Below are positions 1-11,484 of a DNA stretch of 64,000 bases, piece after piece (position 1 is the stretch's first letter; every line of letters starts with the position of its first letter). The stretch is from positions 70,282,798-70,346,797 of the forward strand of contig NC_059501.1 of NCBI RefSeq assembly GCF_914767665.1, written 5' to 3'. Both the position numbers and the translations under genes were made by a program. Source of the stretch: Harmonia axyridis. Taxonomy: Eukaryota; Arthropoda; Insecta; Coleoptera; Coccinellidae. Under the pieces are notes generated by a model. That model did not search any database. It had not been told where the DNA came from and saw only the letters and a program-made list of their open reading frames with translations.

Positions 1-402
1 GATCCAAGATCTGAAGAACTTTTGTTACATGATTTAACTACTTGTTTTCAAAATTTTAACGAAAGTTATGAACAATATCATGAAAAAATAAAAAGTAAAT
101 TACAAACACTGTTAGAGCATGTAAATGTTAGAGAAATAAATAGAGATATTCGAATTTACAAAGAAAATAATTACAATAATCAAGCTCTATCTACATTTAA
201 AGCTGGTGTCCTAGAACCTTATTGCAGGCATTTAATGAGTCTAAACGTGAGTTCTTTAGAACAAGCATTGTTTGAATGTAGGAGGTTGGATCACTGCAAG
301 GCTCAAGTTAGTTTGATGAAATTTATGCGTTCTCAAACTGAATCTGCCTATGGAAAATCATCTCGTTCTCAAAACTCAAAACCTCAACGTTACTTTTTCT
401 AA
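1..402 (+). pseudogene. LTR-retrotransposon Gag fragment
   Basis: The frame is open from base 1 to a stop at 400-402 and so is cut by the window edge. The protein is lysine/asparagine-rich and contains the stretch LSTFKAGVLEPYCRHL followed by SLEQALFECRRLD, which I recognise from Gag proteins of insect Gypsy-type LTR retrotransposons. No zinc knuckle, protease or pol follows; the frame ends in a basic serine/glutamine tail and the downstream sequence is non-coding. It lies on the plus strand inside the last visible intron of the minus-strand Listerin gene, so it is probably a dead insertion. The exact family (Gypsy, BEL or Copia) is uncertain. Confidence 0.7.
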
Positions 403-945
403 CAACACTTTGTTCTGCATCATCAAATAACACCTCAGCACCAATCACCGAATCAAATTATAGAGGTAATGATCATTCACAAAAAAGAATTCATACCGAA
501 CCTATCCACCTCGAAACAAGACCAGTAAAAACTCATTTCCCTACGAAGAGGGAAGACTTCGAAAAACAACATGGACAACTGTGCAGAACCAACAGGGATC
601 ACAGCAATGTGCCCTATACTAGCGACGGCTTCACAAGACAAGAACGTTTTGACTTGAAGGGGGAAAGATTTACATCAACCACATTATCAAGATTCAATAC
701 CCAATCAAATAACCACCGAAGACAGTCAAGCAGACTCAATTTAATTGTCAACATTCAAAAAAGATTGTTCTTCAATTCCTTGTGTGATGGGAACTAGTTA
801 AATTCCAAACTATATGATGTTTCAAATTAATAATTAATAGTCAGTCTTCTTCTTGGTTTCATACTAGATAGTACTCAATATTGTAGTTTTGTTGAAATAA
901 ATCTTTTTAAAAACTTATTTCTCTGAGCTTCACTTACAGTGGCAG
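403..945 (+). mobile_element. Retrotransposon 3' remnant, possible LTR
   Basis: This is non-coding sequence following the gag fragment. The part from about 783 to 944 looks like a short LTR: it starts near TGTGATGGG, carries an AATAAA at about 896 and ends in CTTACA. If so, pol has been deleted between gag and the LTR. No second LTR is available in the window for comparison, so the LTR call is tentative. Confidence 0.35.
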
Positions 946-1565
946 AACTAGTCCCTAATTTGATGTGGGCAAGATACATTTTGGCCATCTGGTGATGCAA
1001 GAAAACATTGTAATAAAAACGACTCTAAATTGTAATTTTAATTAATCAAAATGTAACCAGTTGAAAACTTTTAAGTTAATGAAAGAGTTCCTGCTTTAAG
1101 CCTTACTAAGCTCATTAATAACAGCATCCTATTTCAGTAGGGGTGCTATATTTGCTTTAATAGATACAATTTTCAATGCAGAAAGTCTTTCCTGATACAT
1201 TGAATTATTCAGTGGTGTAAGAAACATTTTTTTGGATTTAAAAGGAGTATGAACTTAAAAAAAGGGTCATCCAATAGATTCTTACAACAATTCTGATTAA
1301 CATTGCAATTGAGCCTATCCTGCATATTTCAAAAGCAATAAGGGTTATTAACAAACGACAAATAAAATTTGAAAACCTAGTGCTTATGTTAATTGAACAT
1401 TTTTGATTCTATTCAAAGTTACGGCGAACCATCTCTGTACAATAAAAAAGTAAATTTGTACACTTATGGTTATCATAATTTCTTTCCTTGTATTGTGTAT
1501 TTTTGGTTGTAATATTGACACAATTAATGAATAAGTTTCACATTATCGGCTTAGGATTGACTCAC
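946..1565 (-). other. Left-hand Listerin intron, no other feature
   Basis: The minus-strand GTGAG donor of the last visible Listerin exon is at 1561-1565. I looked in 1-1560 for the expected C-terminal RING exon (paired Cys/His codons in the reverse complement) and found none. The final exon must therefore lie left of the window. Nothing else is recognisable here. Confidence 0.5.
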
Positions 1566-4500
1566 CTGATACAGAACACATTTTCTGAATTGCATAACCC
1601 ACTGTTTGAATGAAGTACCACTGATTTGTCTATTGCAATGAACATCAGGACCAGCTAGAGGGTAATTGGTTGGCAGTGTTATGATTAATTCCATCTGAGA
1701 TTCATCCACTGTATAAACAGCAATGACTTCTCTGACAGTTGGTAGAACTTTAATCTGTGGAAGAAAAATACGCTAAATACGCAAAAGAATTATAGAAATA
1801 AACAAATTACCGTCATATTCTTGAATTTTTTCTCGTGTTGAGTTATGTCTTCCATTTCGCGGTTGATTAGTATTGGTGAAACATAGGCAGATGTTATCCT
1901 TTCTACAATCTGAGCTATTCTGATTTCTACCCTAGACCACCATTGTCTAACCAAAGCTGGTAGTTGTAATAGAGTTGAATAATAAATCCAGCAAACCATA
2001 TGCTCCAACTCGGCACTCGTGCACACTTCTAAAAACATTATAACTCATGAATAAATACTGTATGTAACTATTTGAATTAAAATAAATTGGGTTCAGTCTC
2101 CAAATTAATAGAAAATTTGCTCCTTCATTAAAGTCCCTATATCAAAAGAAACAATTCCCTCCTTCCATATTTTTTCATTCAATAAGCAATCTCATTAATC
2201 TTACTTTCTGCAACAAATTCAACCCTGGAAGAGAACCATTCAGGATGGTATAATTTCTTGGACTCAGCATGATGTAAAACTTCAATTGGCATCAATCTGA
2301 ATAAATTATCCAACAGACTTTTCAATATATCTTCTTGCCTACAATACAGAAGTTCAGAATTATAAAATAAATAAATAGCTATACATTGCATACCTTAACC
2401 AGTCAGCATATTGGAATTTCAATTCTATTGAAGCTTCTTCGCAAAGACACAGCATTATATCCCATATTAGCAAATAGGCAAGAGTATAGTTGTAAGAATC
2501 CGTGAAAGGCTGCACATGACAACTGTCTTCCCCTAATCTGCAAAATAATGAATAAGTCTTTCTCTTTTCTCCAGGAAGGATTTCAATTAGAAATACTATT
2601 GTCAAATTCATTAATCCGAACTTAAAGTTGCCTTATGGAAAATACACTGAAGCCAACTAATAATGTATTACATATATGAAAACATTTTTTGAACAGGAAT
2701 TTTTTTCAAATCTCAATATCAAGAAAAAACTGATACTTTGGGTTTTTGGAAATGTCGAAATTAGAAGCAAATTATCATAATCCAGTTCATTTCCCATTAG
2801 ATAGTAGGTGAATAACTCGGGTTTTTAGAGTTTTTTATTGCATATTTACTACTTAAGATATTTTTTTTTTGAAAAATTTATTCATAGTGTTCTCAACAGT
2901 TTAACCTATAAGAATGTAAATAAAATTTTTGATACCATCAAATTGCTTATTTGAAGATTATTTGACCAATATTTGTATTCATTTTGAAAATATCAGAATT
3001 AATACATATCCAAAAATATCATTTCGGTTCTTCAACTTAGCGACAATTCTTAATTTTCTAAATGCAGTTCTAATTAATGCAACATTATTCCAAAGATGAA
3101 TTAAGGTGAATTTCTTCCTAATTCAAAAGAAAAAAATTTTCCAAAATCTACTTACTTTAAATCAGATAGCATTGTACTGACGATATCTTGCATCAACAAA
3201 CAAACACGTTTAAACATTTCGAATAACAGTCCATCCTTATTCGGAGTATTTGAATCAACCGCTTCAGAATCTATATTTACCAAAACTGGTACCAAACTCA
3301 ACAAAGTTTTGTAGCCAGCCAGTTGTAATGTAGTAGATGCACTTGAAAACAATGTGCATGACTCTTTGAGAAGTTTAAACCACATGGGTTTATCCTCTGT
3401 TTGCTTGAAAATAAGTTGATGATCAAAACACTCGGTCATTGATGCAAATCTATACATAACAGGTAGCTCTTTGATAGGAAGAGAATGCTTAAGCACCCTG
3501 AAATATTCTGAAAGAAAAATACCATTTTTTGAGGTGGTGCATTCAGTGACAATATAAGTTTTACACCCAGAAGGAATAATTTCTTCAAATTGATATTTTG
3601 GCATGAAAAGTGACTGTATGAGACGACTACATTTTCTTGTGTCCCATTTTGGAGCTCAAAATTTTATATTAAAGTTGAAAATAATATTGTAGTTTGGAAA
3701 ATAAGTTGTGAATTGATATTTGAACATTGCAAGTCGTTATAAAAGTTGAAACACTCCCCTTTTGAGCGTTACCTGATAGGTTTTATATGATAGGGTTTAG
3801 CGACAAGAGGCAGAGCGTTGTATTGCTATGCTGTAGAAGATTTTTATCGTGCTTCTGCTCATATTGTGACCTCTTTTTGCGCAGTGCTCGGCTCAATCGC
3901 ATCAATGGAAGTCTTCCCCACTAATGTTTTCATTCGGTTTCAACAGCTGATAATAAATAACACCGACCTAGTCCCACCACTGTTATACTACTTCATGTAA
4001 GTGTTCTAAAACGACTGCCACAATAACAAAATAACAAGTTGAAGAAATTATTTCCGTTCATTGTGAGACTTCAAATTTCACTGGCTATATTGCCAAGAGA
4101 GAATTCCTACCTGCTAGATTGAGCCATATTTTGGCCAAATTGTTTTGAGCACCTTCTACAAATAGATCGTCCCACTCCTTGACCAAAGCCACTTTTCTAT
4201 CTGGTTGTCTCATTTCATTTATTTTATCATTGATGGACTGATATAATTTCGTAACTGCGATAAACATTGCTTTTCCCTAAAATCAAGAAATTTTGACATC
4301 ACCTTTATGAGTATGCAAGATTTTAGACTCACCTTTTCCGTTTTGTGTGTCTGTGTCAATCCTTGAAGCCATTCTGTTGCACTGATTATAATTAAGTCTA
4401 ATCGCCCTCTTGACAAAGAGTTGAACTGAGTTCTGATCAATTCATTGAAAAGTCTGACTATTTCCAAAATTATTTGATATGATTGCCAATCCAAATTCGA

Positions 4501-7500
4501 ACTTGAAAATTAAATAAACGTATTTTAATGAGAATTTTTTTTCTACATAGTTAATAGTATAATCTAAAACACGTTGCAGAATGGGCTCCTAGTCCAACAC
4601 GAATGCGAAATTCGAACGCATGAGTGTTAGAAATGCCTTCTGCAACGAGTAGTGGAGGATATTTTCTCTATTTCAGTCAAATTTTGTGAAATATTGTCAA
4701 AATTCAATGGAAAATTCAGATATAGTACCTTGGCACTTGGTGTGACTGTTACGAAAATTGACAGATTACGGAAATTGAGTTTGACTCATATGTTTCAAAT
4801 TTTGAAATAATTTATAATTATGAATTAAATTCGTGAATCATGTCTGAAGAAATCGAATCAACACCACCAGAATCTAAAGAAATTGTGGATGAATTTGGAA
4901 ATTATTTCATTATATCCAAATTGTATTATATTGACAATTGAAGTATGTTGAAATTTGATAGGATTGGAATTCGGAAATCAATCAAGACAACCACAAAACG
5001 AAAAATATAACTGAAAACGATGCTGTAATGAGTTCATTACAGCACAGTTTTTAGTACTGTAATGAACTCATTACGATACTGAAAGAGAGAAAAATACACT
5101 ATGTGACTACTTGAATTTCAAATTTTCCTTACCTTTGCAAATTTATTTTTAAAATATCATTTTTAAACGTTTCTATTGTAGACATAACTTCCGCTATCTG
5201 CACATCAATTTCTTGACATTCAGCTAAACACCTGAGTACAATTATTCTTCCAACATTGTCAAATATGTGAGTTACATAATCATAATCTAAATGTTTTGAA
5301 AACACTTGAGTGGCTTGAATCACTGCAAGGTTATTCTCAATACTAGCATTTTTAACTAAATTGGCATACGCATCTATTGGATCTTCATTTAATAGGTCTG
5401 TTTGAAGAGTATAGAATGTTCTAATCCACATCCAAGATTCAGAAAATACCATAGATTGTATTAAGAAATTCAAAGCGTTTTTATCATCATCTACAAAACG
5501 TTTCATCAAAACTGAACAACTCGAATAGGCCTTTTCTGTGTATTGCTGTATTATTTCAGAAGATTGTACCTGAAATGGTGATTCATTTTATTTTCAGTAA
5601 ATGTAACTCAATTTCTTATTTCACAGTAATAGCATTGTATAAGGACTACATATAATAGATATTTGCATAATTTAAACCTCCTATTAAAATTTAATGCTTA
5701 TTTTCATGCCTATTTCTTGGCTTATTTCTTACAGATGTATGGTACCATTACCATAGTATAAGGAATCCTTTCCTTTTACTATATTATTACACTATGCTGT
5801 TTTGACTCTTGTTTTAGGCCTAAATACTAAACCTTTTACTTTTTTCACTTTAAAAATCCTATTTGAAGTTTTTGAGAAATAAATCTTTCTTATTATACAA
5901 GCAACAAATTTGACCTCAAATTACAAAAAGCATTACTTTTAACAGTTATGTATAAACATTGAACTTCCTAATTTCGAAATGTCATGTTAGAAAAATTATT
6001 GTTTTGGTGGACATTTTGACATTTCAAGGGGGAATAATCGAAAAAGTTGAGTTGAATTTCAGGCCTTACTCAATCATCAAAATGAGCCCAAAGTCATGCA
6101 TATTTCAAAGAAAATCGACCTGGAAAAGGCATGATATACATATAAGGAGTTAAGAAAAATACGATTTCAATATTTATCGGCGCCATCTAGGAAAAATCAT
6201 GATTTAGAAAAAGATACAGAAGCAACTTCTTTCAGAACTGTTGTGAACTAAAATTTGAAAAATTACATACATCTACAATACATATACTTCTTCAATATAA
6301 AAAAATTCAACCTTCTGTCATATTAAAATTTGCGAAATTTGACCTTTGTTTCGATAATCATTTGAATATAGGGCCATCTAATTTTAAAATTGTATTCTAG
6401 AAACTTCTGTCATCCTACTGTACTCTTTATACAATAATAATAATAATAATAAAAAAAATTAACTCACTGTTTTGTAATTCTCAAGAAAGCATCTTGCCAA
6501 CTCTAAGTCATAAAGTGTTTGAGAAATCCAGCACATTCTTGAATCTAAAATGGACCAGATTTCTGCAACTTGATTATCATCTTCTTCTTCCTCCTCATCA
6601 TCAGCCGTTGTATCTTCTACATTTGCAGTGAGAACACTAACTCTTACATACATCCATGTAAAAAAGTGTAATAGTTCTCGAGACTCAACATTAATATCAC
6701 TTTCAATTTTTATTTCATTGTAGCAACTTGCTAATTTTCCATTTAAATATTCAGCTGACTTACAAAGTTCTGTTACCAAATTTCTATTATCAAGTATGAA
6801 GTCATGGTCGAATAATTTACTTAAAATATTACTCATTTCAAGAGGAGTAGCTTTATAAATGGCTCGACAAAAATTGATCAAAACGTCAATGAGTTTTTCA
6901 AGTTTTTCATCTTCTAAGTTATCACTAACAAATGATTCTTGAATGAAAGAAACAACTTTATCAACTGTCATTTCTAAATCAGTTCTGGGAAGACTACTTG
7001 ACAATACAGTTAAAGCATCCTGCCATGCTGTTTGTACTTCCCAAATTGTATCGCTGGACAAATACTCGATATCGATACCCGTATGGCAAAAAAGTTTCAT
7101 CAGTGACAATAGAAGTTCATCAGTGAATGTGAGAAGATAATTTTTGGTATATACTATAGCAGACAGATATGAAGCAAGACTTGCACATGTATCTATAGTA
7201 GTAAGATGATCATTTGGATGTAGAAGAGCATGTATCAATTTATCTAAAACCTTGGATATTGCTTCTTTGCTCACATAAAGTTCTGAAACAGTAATACAAT
7301 ACTACAAAAGTGGAACAAAAATATTTAGGTAAGTTGAAATGATAACATCGATGAAATAAATTACCTTCATCATCATTTTCAGTTATTGCTAACTTGAAGA
7401 GCACACTGAAATCGGGAGGACAACAATCATTTATTTCCTTTTCCACAATATCAACCAAGAAATTTGAGACTTTATCGCCGATTAGCCATTTTCGTATTAA

Positions 7501-10019
7501 AGTATCTTTATTGTATTGATGTGATAAGGCTTCTTCCAAACACCATCCAAGGCACCCCTCATTTGTAATCTGAAATTTCAGAAAGAAAACATCATTCGAA
7601 GGTTTATACTCACGAACAAACATTTACCATATTCAAACTATCCAAAACAATTCCTTTTTTACCATCATCTAAATGTTTGAATGTTAAGAAAATAATGTGA
7701 ATGAGGGATTTGCACCATAAATTCTCACATTCCAACCAATTTCTCAACAAATTCTCATAAATTATGAGAATATCACTCTCTTGATCTTTAGCCATCTTTT
7801 TACTCATGTGATCAAAGAAACTTATGGAATCAAATTCTTGAATTAATACAGCCAGATGATCAAGCAATTCCTTCAATTTTTTATCATCTATAATTTTAAC
7901 ATAAGTTTCGCATGTTCTCAAAACAACGCCTGTTAAAGTATTTATATAAAACTCATTAAGTTGCTCGAGTGAACAACTAATGTGGTTTCCTTCAACTGTT
8001 TCCTTGTTACTATCGAATTTAACTTTTAACCCTTTCTTAATTTTAGGAGTGTGCTTCATTATTTTGAAAAATTCCACTTGTTTCTCAGATACACATAATA
8101 TTCTTTCAGAATTTGAGTAGTCTAAATCCAAAAGAATTCCATCGAAGAGAGAGTTGATATTATCAAAAAAGTATGTGAGATATCTGAAAATAAATAATAA
8201 ACATAAATATAGAAAGAAGTGATAGTTTGATTTTTTACCAAACTATATTTCGATAAAGAACAGAATTATATTTGTTTTATTTCACCTGATATAATTTGAA
8301 TTCCCATTTAGATTATTCCTGCTCCAATATTGAGCCAAAGAAGCTGTTTGATTGAAAATTGTCTTATAACAGCATTGGGTTTCTGTCAAACACCAGTGGA
8401 TTGTAGGTATTAAAAAAGATTTGATAACTTTTTCACATAAAGTGGTGTTCTCTTCATTTTTCATGATGACATATCGTATACATTCTAATAAAGAGATTGA
8501 TATTGCTGTTGATTCTGACTTACTTGCTATCACTGTTTTTTGCTTCAAACTAAAAAAAAATTTTAATTATTTTTTATTTTTAAATTGGAATAATTTTTTT
8601 TGAGATATATACAATTTATTACTTACCCTAAACAAAGATTAGTGAAGAAATTTGTGTAGAATGTGTCCACATCAATAATACTCATCATGTTTGACAATAG
8701 AGGTAAAAGATTTGGGAATATAACTGCAGCATTACCTTGTCCTCCATTTTTGAGTACCTTCCATAATTTTGGTAACATCAATTTGTCAATATTAACTTTA
8801 GTCCACCATTCCTTTATAAAAAATTTAATGATAATCATTAACAATCTAAATAAATGATGAAAATTACCTTTATTGAAGAAATAGTAAGTAGAACATTCTG
8901 CCATACTAACGGTAATACAACTGGATCATTTTCATCTATACTACCAAGGATATAAGAAACTACATGTCCTTCGTCTTTTTCTAATAAAAAGGGTGCCTTT
9001 TCAAATAAAGCGATTAAAACTTTAAACCAAGCTGCCCGGACAATAATGAGATTGTGCTTAGAGTATTTCCAGAACTTATTATTATTTATGATTTTTCTGT
9101 TTATGTCTGCCATTTCTTCTATTTTATCTTTTGGAATTTTCTTCAAATAAAGAGAATATCCAAGTAAACTAGATATTAGAACCCTTTCATATTTATCTTG
9201 TAATTCTTCTGGAGTATTGTGCTTCGGGTTGCTAACAGTTTGGGTAGTGTGGATAAATAAGTTATCATGAATATAATCCAATATTTCTTTGTTACAAAAA
9301 ACTATGACCTCTTCTATTTTTTTCTCAGGAAATGCATTCTGTAACATTTTTTATTGGAAACAAAATATGAATAGATAACATATCACTATTAATTACCTTG
9401 AAAGACATTGTTGCAGCAGTCGCTGCTGGAGGATATGTATCATATTGTGAAGTAAACCAAGAAGCAATTATAGATTTTAGATGAGGAGCCAGATTTCTCT
9501 TCACCTTCTGTACAACTTCATTATGTGCAACATGGGTTGCTTCTCTGACTTTGTTCTCAGAATCTGTAGCCAAGCTATTATATAACCTAGGCCAATAAGG
9601 TAGTATAGTTTTAATAACCTCAGCATCAGAATTTTTCACGAGATCAGCAAATTCTTGTAATGCCTGAAAATTAAGGGGATTATCTTCATCTTTTACACTT
9701 TTGGCAATCTGAATATCACCTTGATTTTTGTGGTATTATCTTTTTTGTTCATTTTCTTCAACACCACCTGGAAATTTGCATCAATACTTAGTTCTATATC
9801 TTCTGTTGCCATTAGAGGAAATATGAAACCAGTTTCTTTTCTTCCAGTAAACCCCGAAAAATGGGGCATATTATTGCTTAAATACTCTGCACTGCGACCA
9901 CTATTAGATGGCTGGAACAAAACAAATTTTTCATTAAATACTAATACTTCAATTTTATGTTTTTTACTTACTTTAGCATTGTTTTTAGTCCTTTGAGCTT
10001 GCCTACTCTTGCCACCCAT
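1566..10019 (-). CDS. LTN1: E3 ubiquitin-protein ligase Listerin (partial, RING exon outside window)
   Basis: Listerin is the ribosome-quality-control E3 ligase that ubiquitinates nascent chains stuck on 60S subunits. Exons in coding order: 9972-10019, 9720-9911, 9397-9663, 8868-9338, 8627-8811, 8286-8549, 7628-8183, 7365-7569, 6468-7282, 5133-5569, 4333-4501, 4111-4276, 3156-3507, 2394-2537, 2205-2338, 1811-2028, 1566-1754. All have GT-AG borders and matching phases and total 4,812 nt (1,604 codons). Family hallmarks are the MGGKSRQAQRTK start, SNSGRSAEYL, the N-terminal block KKDNTTK, a PKLWKVLKNGGQGN-type HEAT segment, and a C-terminal RWD-like block (SPILINREME, PTVREVIAVYTVDE, LPTNYPL). 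Known Listerins are about 1,700-1,770 aa, so only the RING end is missing. The long middle (residues about 200-1,400) reads as helical repeats. An acidic run lies in the 6468-7282 exon. The gene is divergent from RWDD1. Confidence 0.95.
2538..3155. other. Listerin intron, nothing recognised
   Basis: AT-rich intron of 618 bp between two Listerin coding exons. I see no coding potential, repeat pairing or RNA gene in it. Confidence 0.5.
3508..4110. other. Listerin intron with an unassigned low-AT segment
   Basis: Intron between Listerin coding exons. Bases about 3,755-4,010 are less AT-rich than their surroundings and contain a 60-codon plus-strand open frame, but the predicted peptide resembles nothing I know. 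It could be an old interspersed repeat; I found no second copy in the window. Confidence 0.35.
4572..4647. repeat. Palindromic MITE-like hairpin, copy A
   Basis: The left end CGTTGCAGAA is the exact reverse complement of the right end TTCTGCAACG. Inside, AACACGAATGCGAA and TTCGAACGCATGAGTGTT also pair, so the whole 76 bp can fold into one hairpin. It lies in the intron between Listerin exons 4333-4501 and 5133-5569. A relative with the same (C)AGAAGGC / GCCTTCTG ends is at 51,571-51,690. Confidence 0.6.
4950..5095 (+). repeat. Dispersed intronic repeat, copy A
   Basis: About 145 bp that recur in the same orientation at 31,592-31,735: both contain TTTGATAGGATTGGAA, ACAAAACGAAAAATATAACT, TGAGTTCATT and TCATTACGATACTGAAA. 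Inside each, TGTAATGAGTTCATTACAG and TAATGAACTCATTACGA-type blocks form a palindrome. The type of element is unknown. Confidence 0.65.
5570..6467. other. Listerin intron, nothing recognised
   Basis: An 898-bp AT-rich intron, the longest complete one in the visible Listerin gene. It ends on the acceptor side of exon 5133-5569 and holds a short AAT run at 6,433-6,451. There is no convincing coding or repeat structure. Confidence 0.45.
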
Positions 10020-10385
10020 TTCTATAAATTTTTATTGGATAATATGAAGTAGTTAAAATTATGATAGCTATTATTTATTTATCAAATATTTCTTTAATTT
10101 TGAGGTTGTGAAAATATGACAGAGAGAGACTCAATTCACATGACAGAAACTTCAAATGTGGAACCAAAGAACTGAACCTTAGAACATCCATCTATATTCC
10201 AAGAACTGAACTGTGGAATAAACGTGATAGGATAAAATAACTACGCTGTCAAAAATCAGTTTCCGTAGTCCTTAGTTAACTTAACCGATTATTTACATAT
10301 TACTATCTAACCTCTATTTTACATTTAAATATTTCAATCATTGTTTTAGGCAGTAGAGTTCATATTTTAGGGACACATTGAAAGC
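10020..10385. promoter_or_regulatory. Divergent promoter between Listerin and RWDD1
   Basis: Only 366 bp separate the Listerin start codon (10,017-10,019, minus) from the RWDD1 start codon (10,386, plus), so both genes must be transcribed from this interval. A near-repeated AAGAACTGAAC motif occurs at about 10,165 and 10,200. I see no strong TATA box, which suits a housekeeping promoter. Transcription starts cannot be fixed from sequence alone. Confidence 0.7.
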
Positions 10386-11484
10386 ATGGATTATCTAGAA
10401 GAACAAAAAAATGAAATAGAAGCCCTAGAGTCAATATACTATGGGGATATACAAAGTAAGAATTGTGTTTTGTGATTATCACAATCAATTATAAATGTGA
10501 TTTTATTAGTTCTAGAAACTGAACCAAAATATAAATTTACTATTCCTATAAAATCTGAAGACTTTCAAGAAGACACAGAAAATGGAATGGCTTGTGATTT
10601 AACATTTACATATACAGTAAAGTATCCTGATGAAGGACCAATTATTGAAATAGAAAATCCACTCAACTTCCTAGAAAACAACGAAAAAGATTTGGAAGAA
10701 TATCTCCAGAGTCAAGTAATACAGAAAAGTTTTTTCTTGGATTCATTTTCAATAAATCGTTTCTTAGGTTCAAGACAATTTAGGAATGGTGATGATTTTC
10801 ACATTGGTATCTACAGCTCAGGAGTGGCTTAGTTTGAAATGGGAAAATGTCAAGAAAGAGAGAGAAGAAATAATTGCTAAAAAAGTGAGAGAAGAGGAAG
10901 AAGCAGAAAGAGTAAGTATAAAAATATTCCAGATCTGGTTTATTAATTGGTATGTAAATGATCATCACCTAACCCTGTGTACCCACTTTTTTCTTCTGTA
11001 AATGTTAGTCAATTTGGAGCAACAATATTCCAATATTTTCAGAAACGTTTCGAAGGAACCAAAGTAACTGTTGAGACTTTTATGAAATGGAAAATATCTT
11101 TTGAAGATCAAACGGGAATAACAAAGAAAAGAGAAATAATTGAAAAAGAAGCCAAAAAGCTAACTGGAAGAGAGCTCTTTATGCGTGATAATACTATGAA
11201 TGAATCTGATCTGAAATTCTTAGCAGATGGTGAGTGATAACAATAATTTATTTTCTATTGAATTTTCAAAAACTGTTATTTTTGAGGGATAGAATTTCAA
11301 ATTTGGATTAATTCAGTCTTTATCTGCTTGTTTTTTCATTTAATATTAAATTAAACATTCATATTTTGTAGGAGAATCTGTGAAAGTGGATGAATCATTA
11401 TTCCAAGATTTAGAAGACCTTGATTTGGATGATGATGATGATGAAGACTTTGATCCAGATAATTATAATAGTGATGATAGTTGA
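10386..11484 (+). CDS. RWDD1: RWD domain-containing protein 1 (DRG-regulatory protein 2)
   Basis: Five exons: 10386-10455, 10510-10715, 10768-10911, 11043-11229, 11372-11484. They total 720 nt, 239 aa plus stop, close to the usual ~243 aa of the family. The RWD domain spans about residues 1-115: MDYLEEQKNEIEALESIYYG, then the signature KYPDEGP, then LGMVMIFTLVSTAQEWL. A charged coiled coil follows (KKEREEIIAKKVREEEEAER). The conserved C-terminal block contains GRELF, SVKVDESLFQDLEDLDL and an acidic tail DDDDDEDFDPDNYNS. Yeast Gir2 and vertebrate RWDD1 bind the DRG GTPases and, through RWD, Gcn1. An AATAAA at 11,665-11,670 is a candidate poly(A) signal. All phases agree, so the model is secure. 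Confidence 0.96.

Noticed and set aside
3818..4000. 60-codon plus-strand frame in a Listerin intron
   Set aside because: No start context, splice partners or family resemblance; antisense to the gene.
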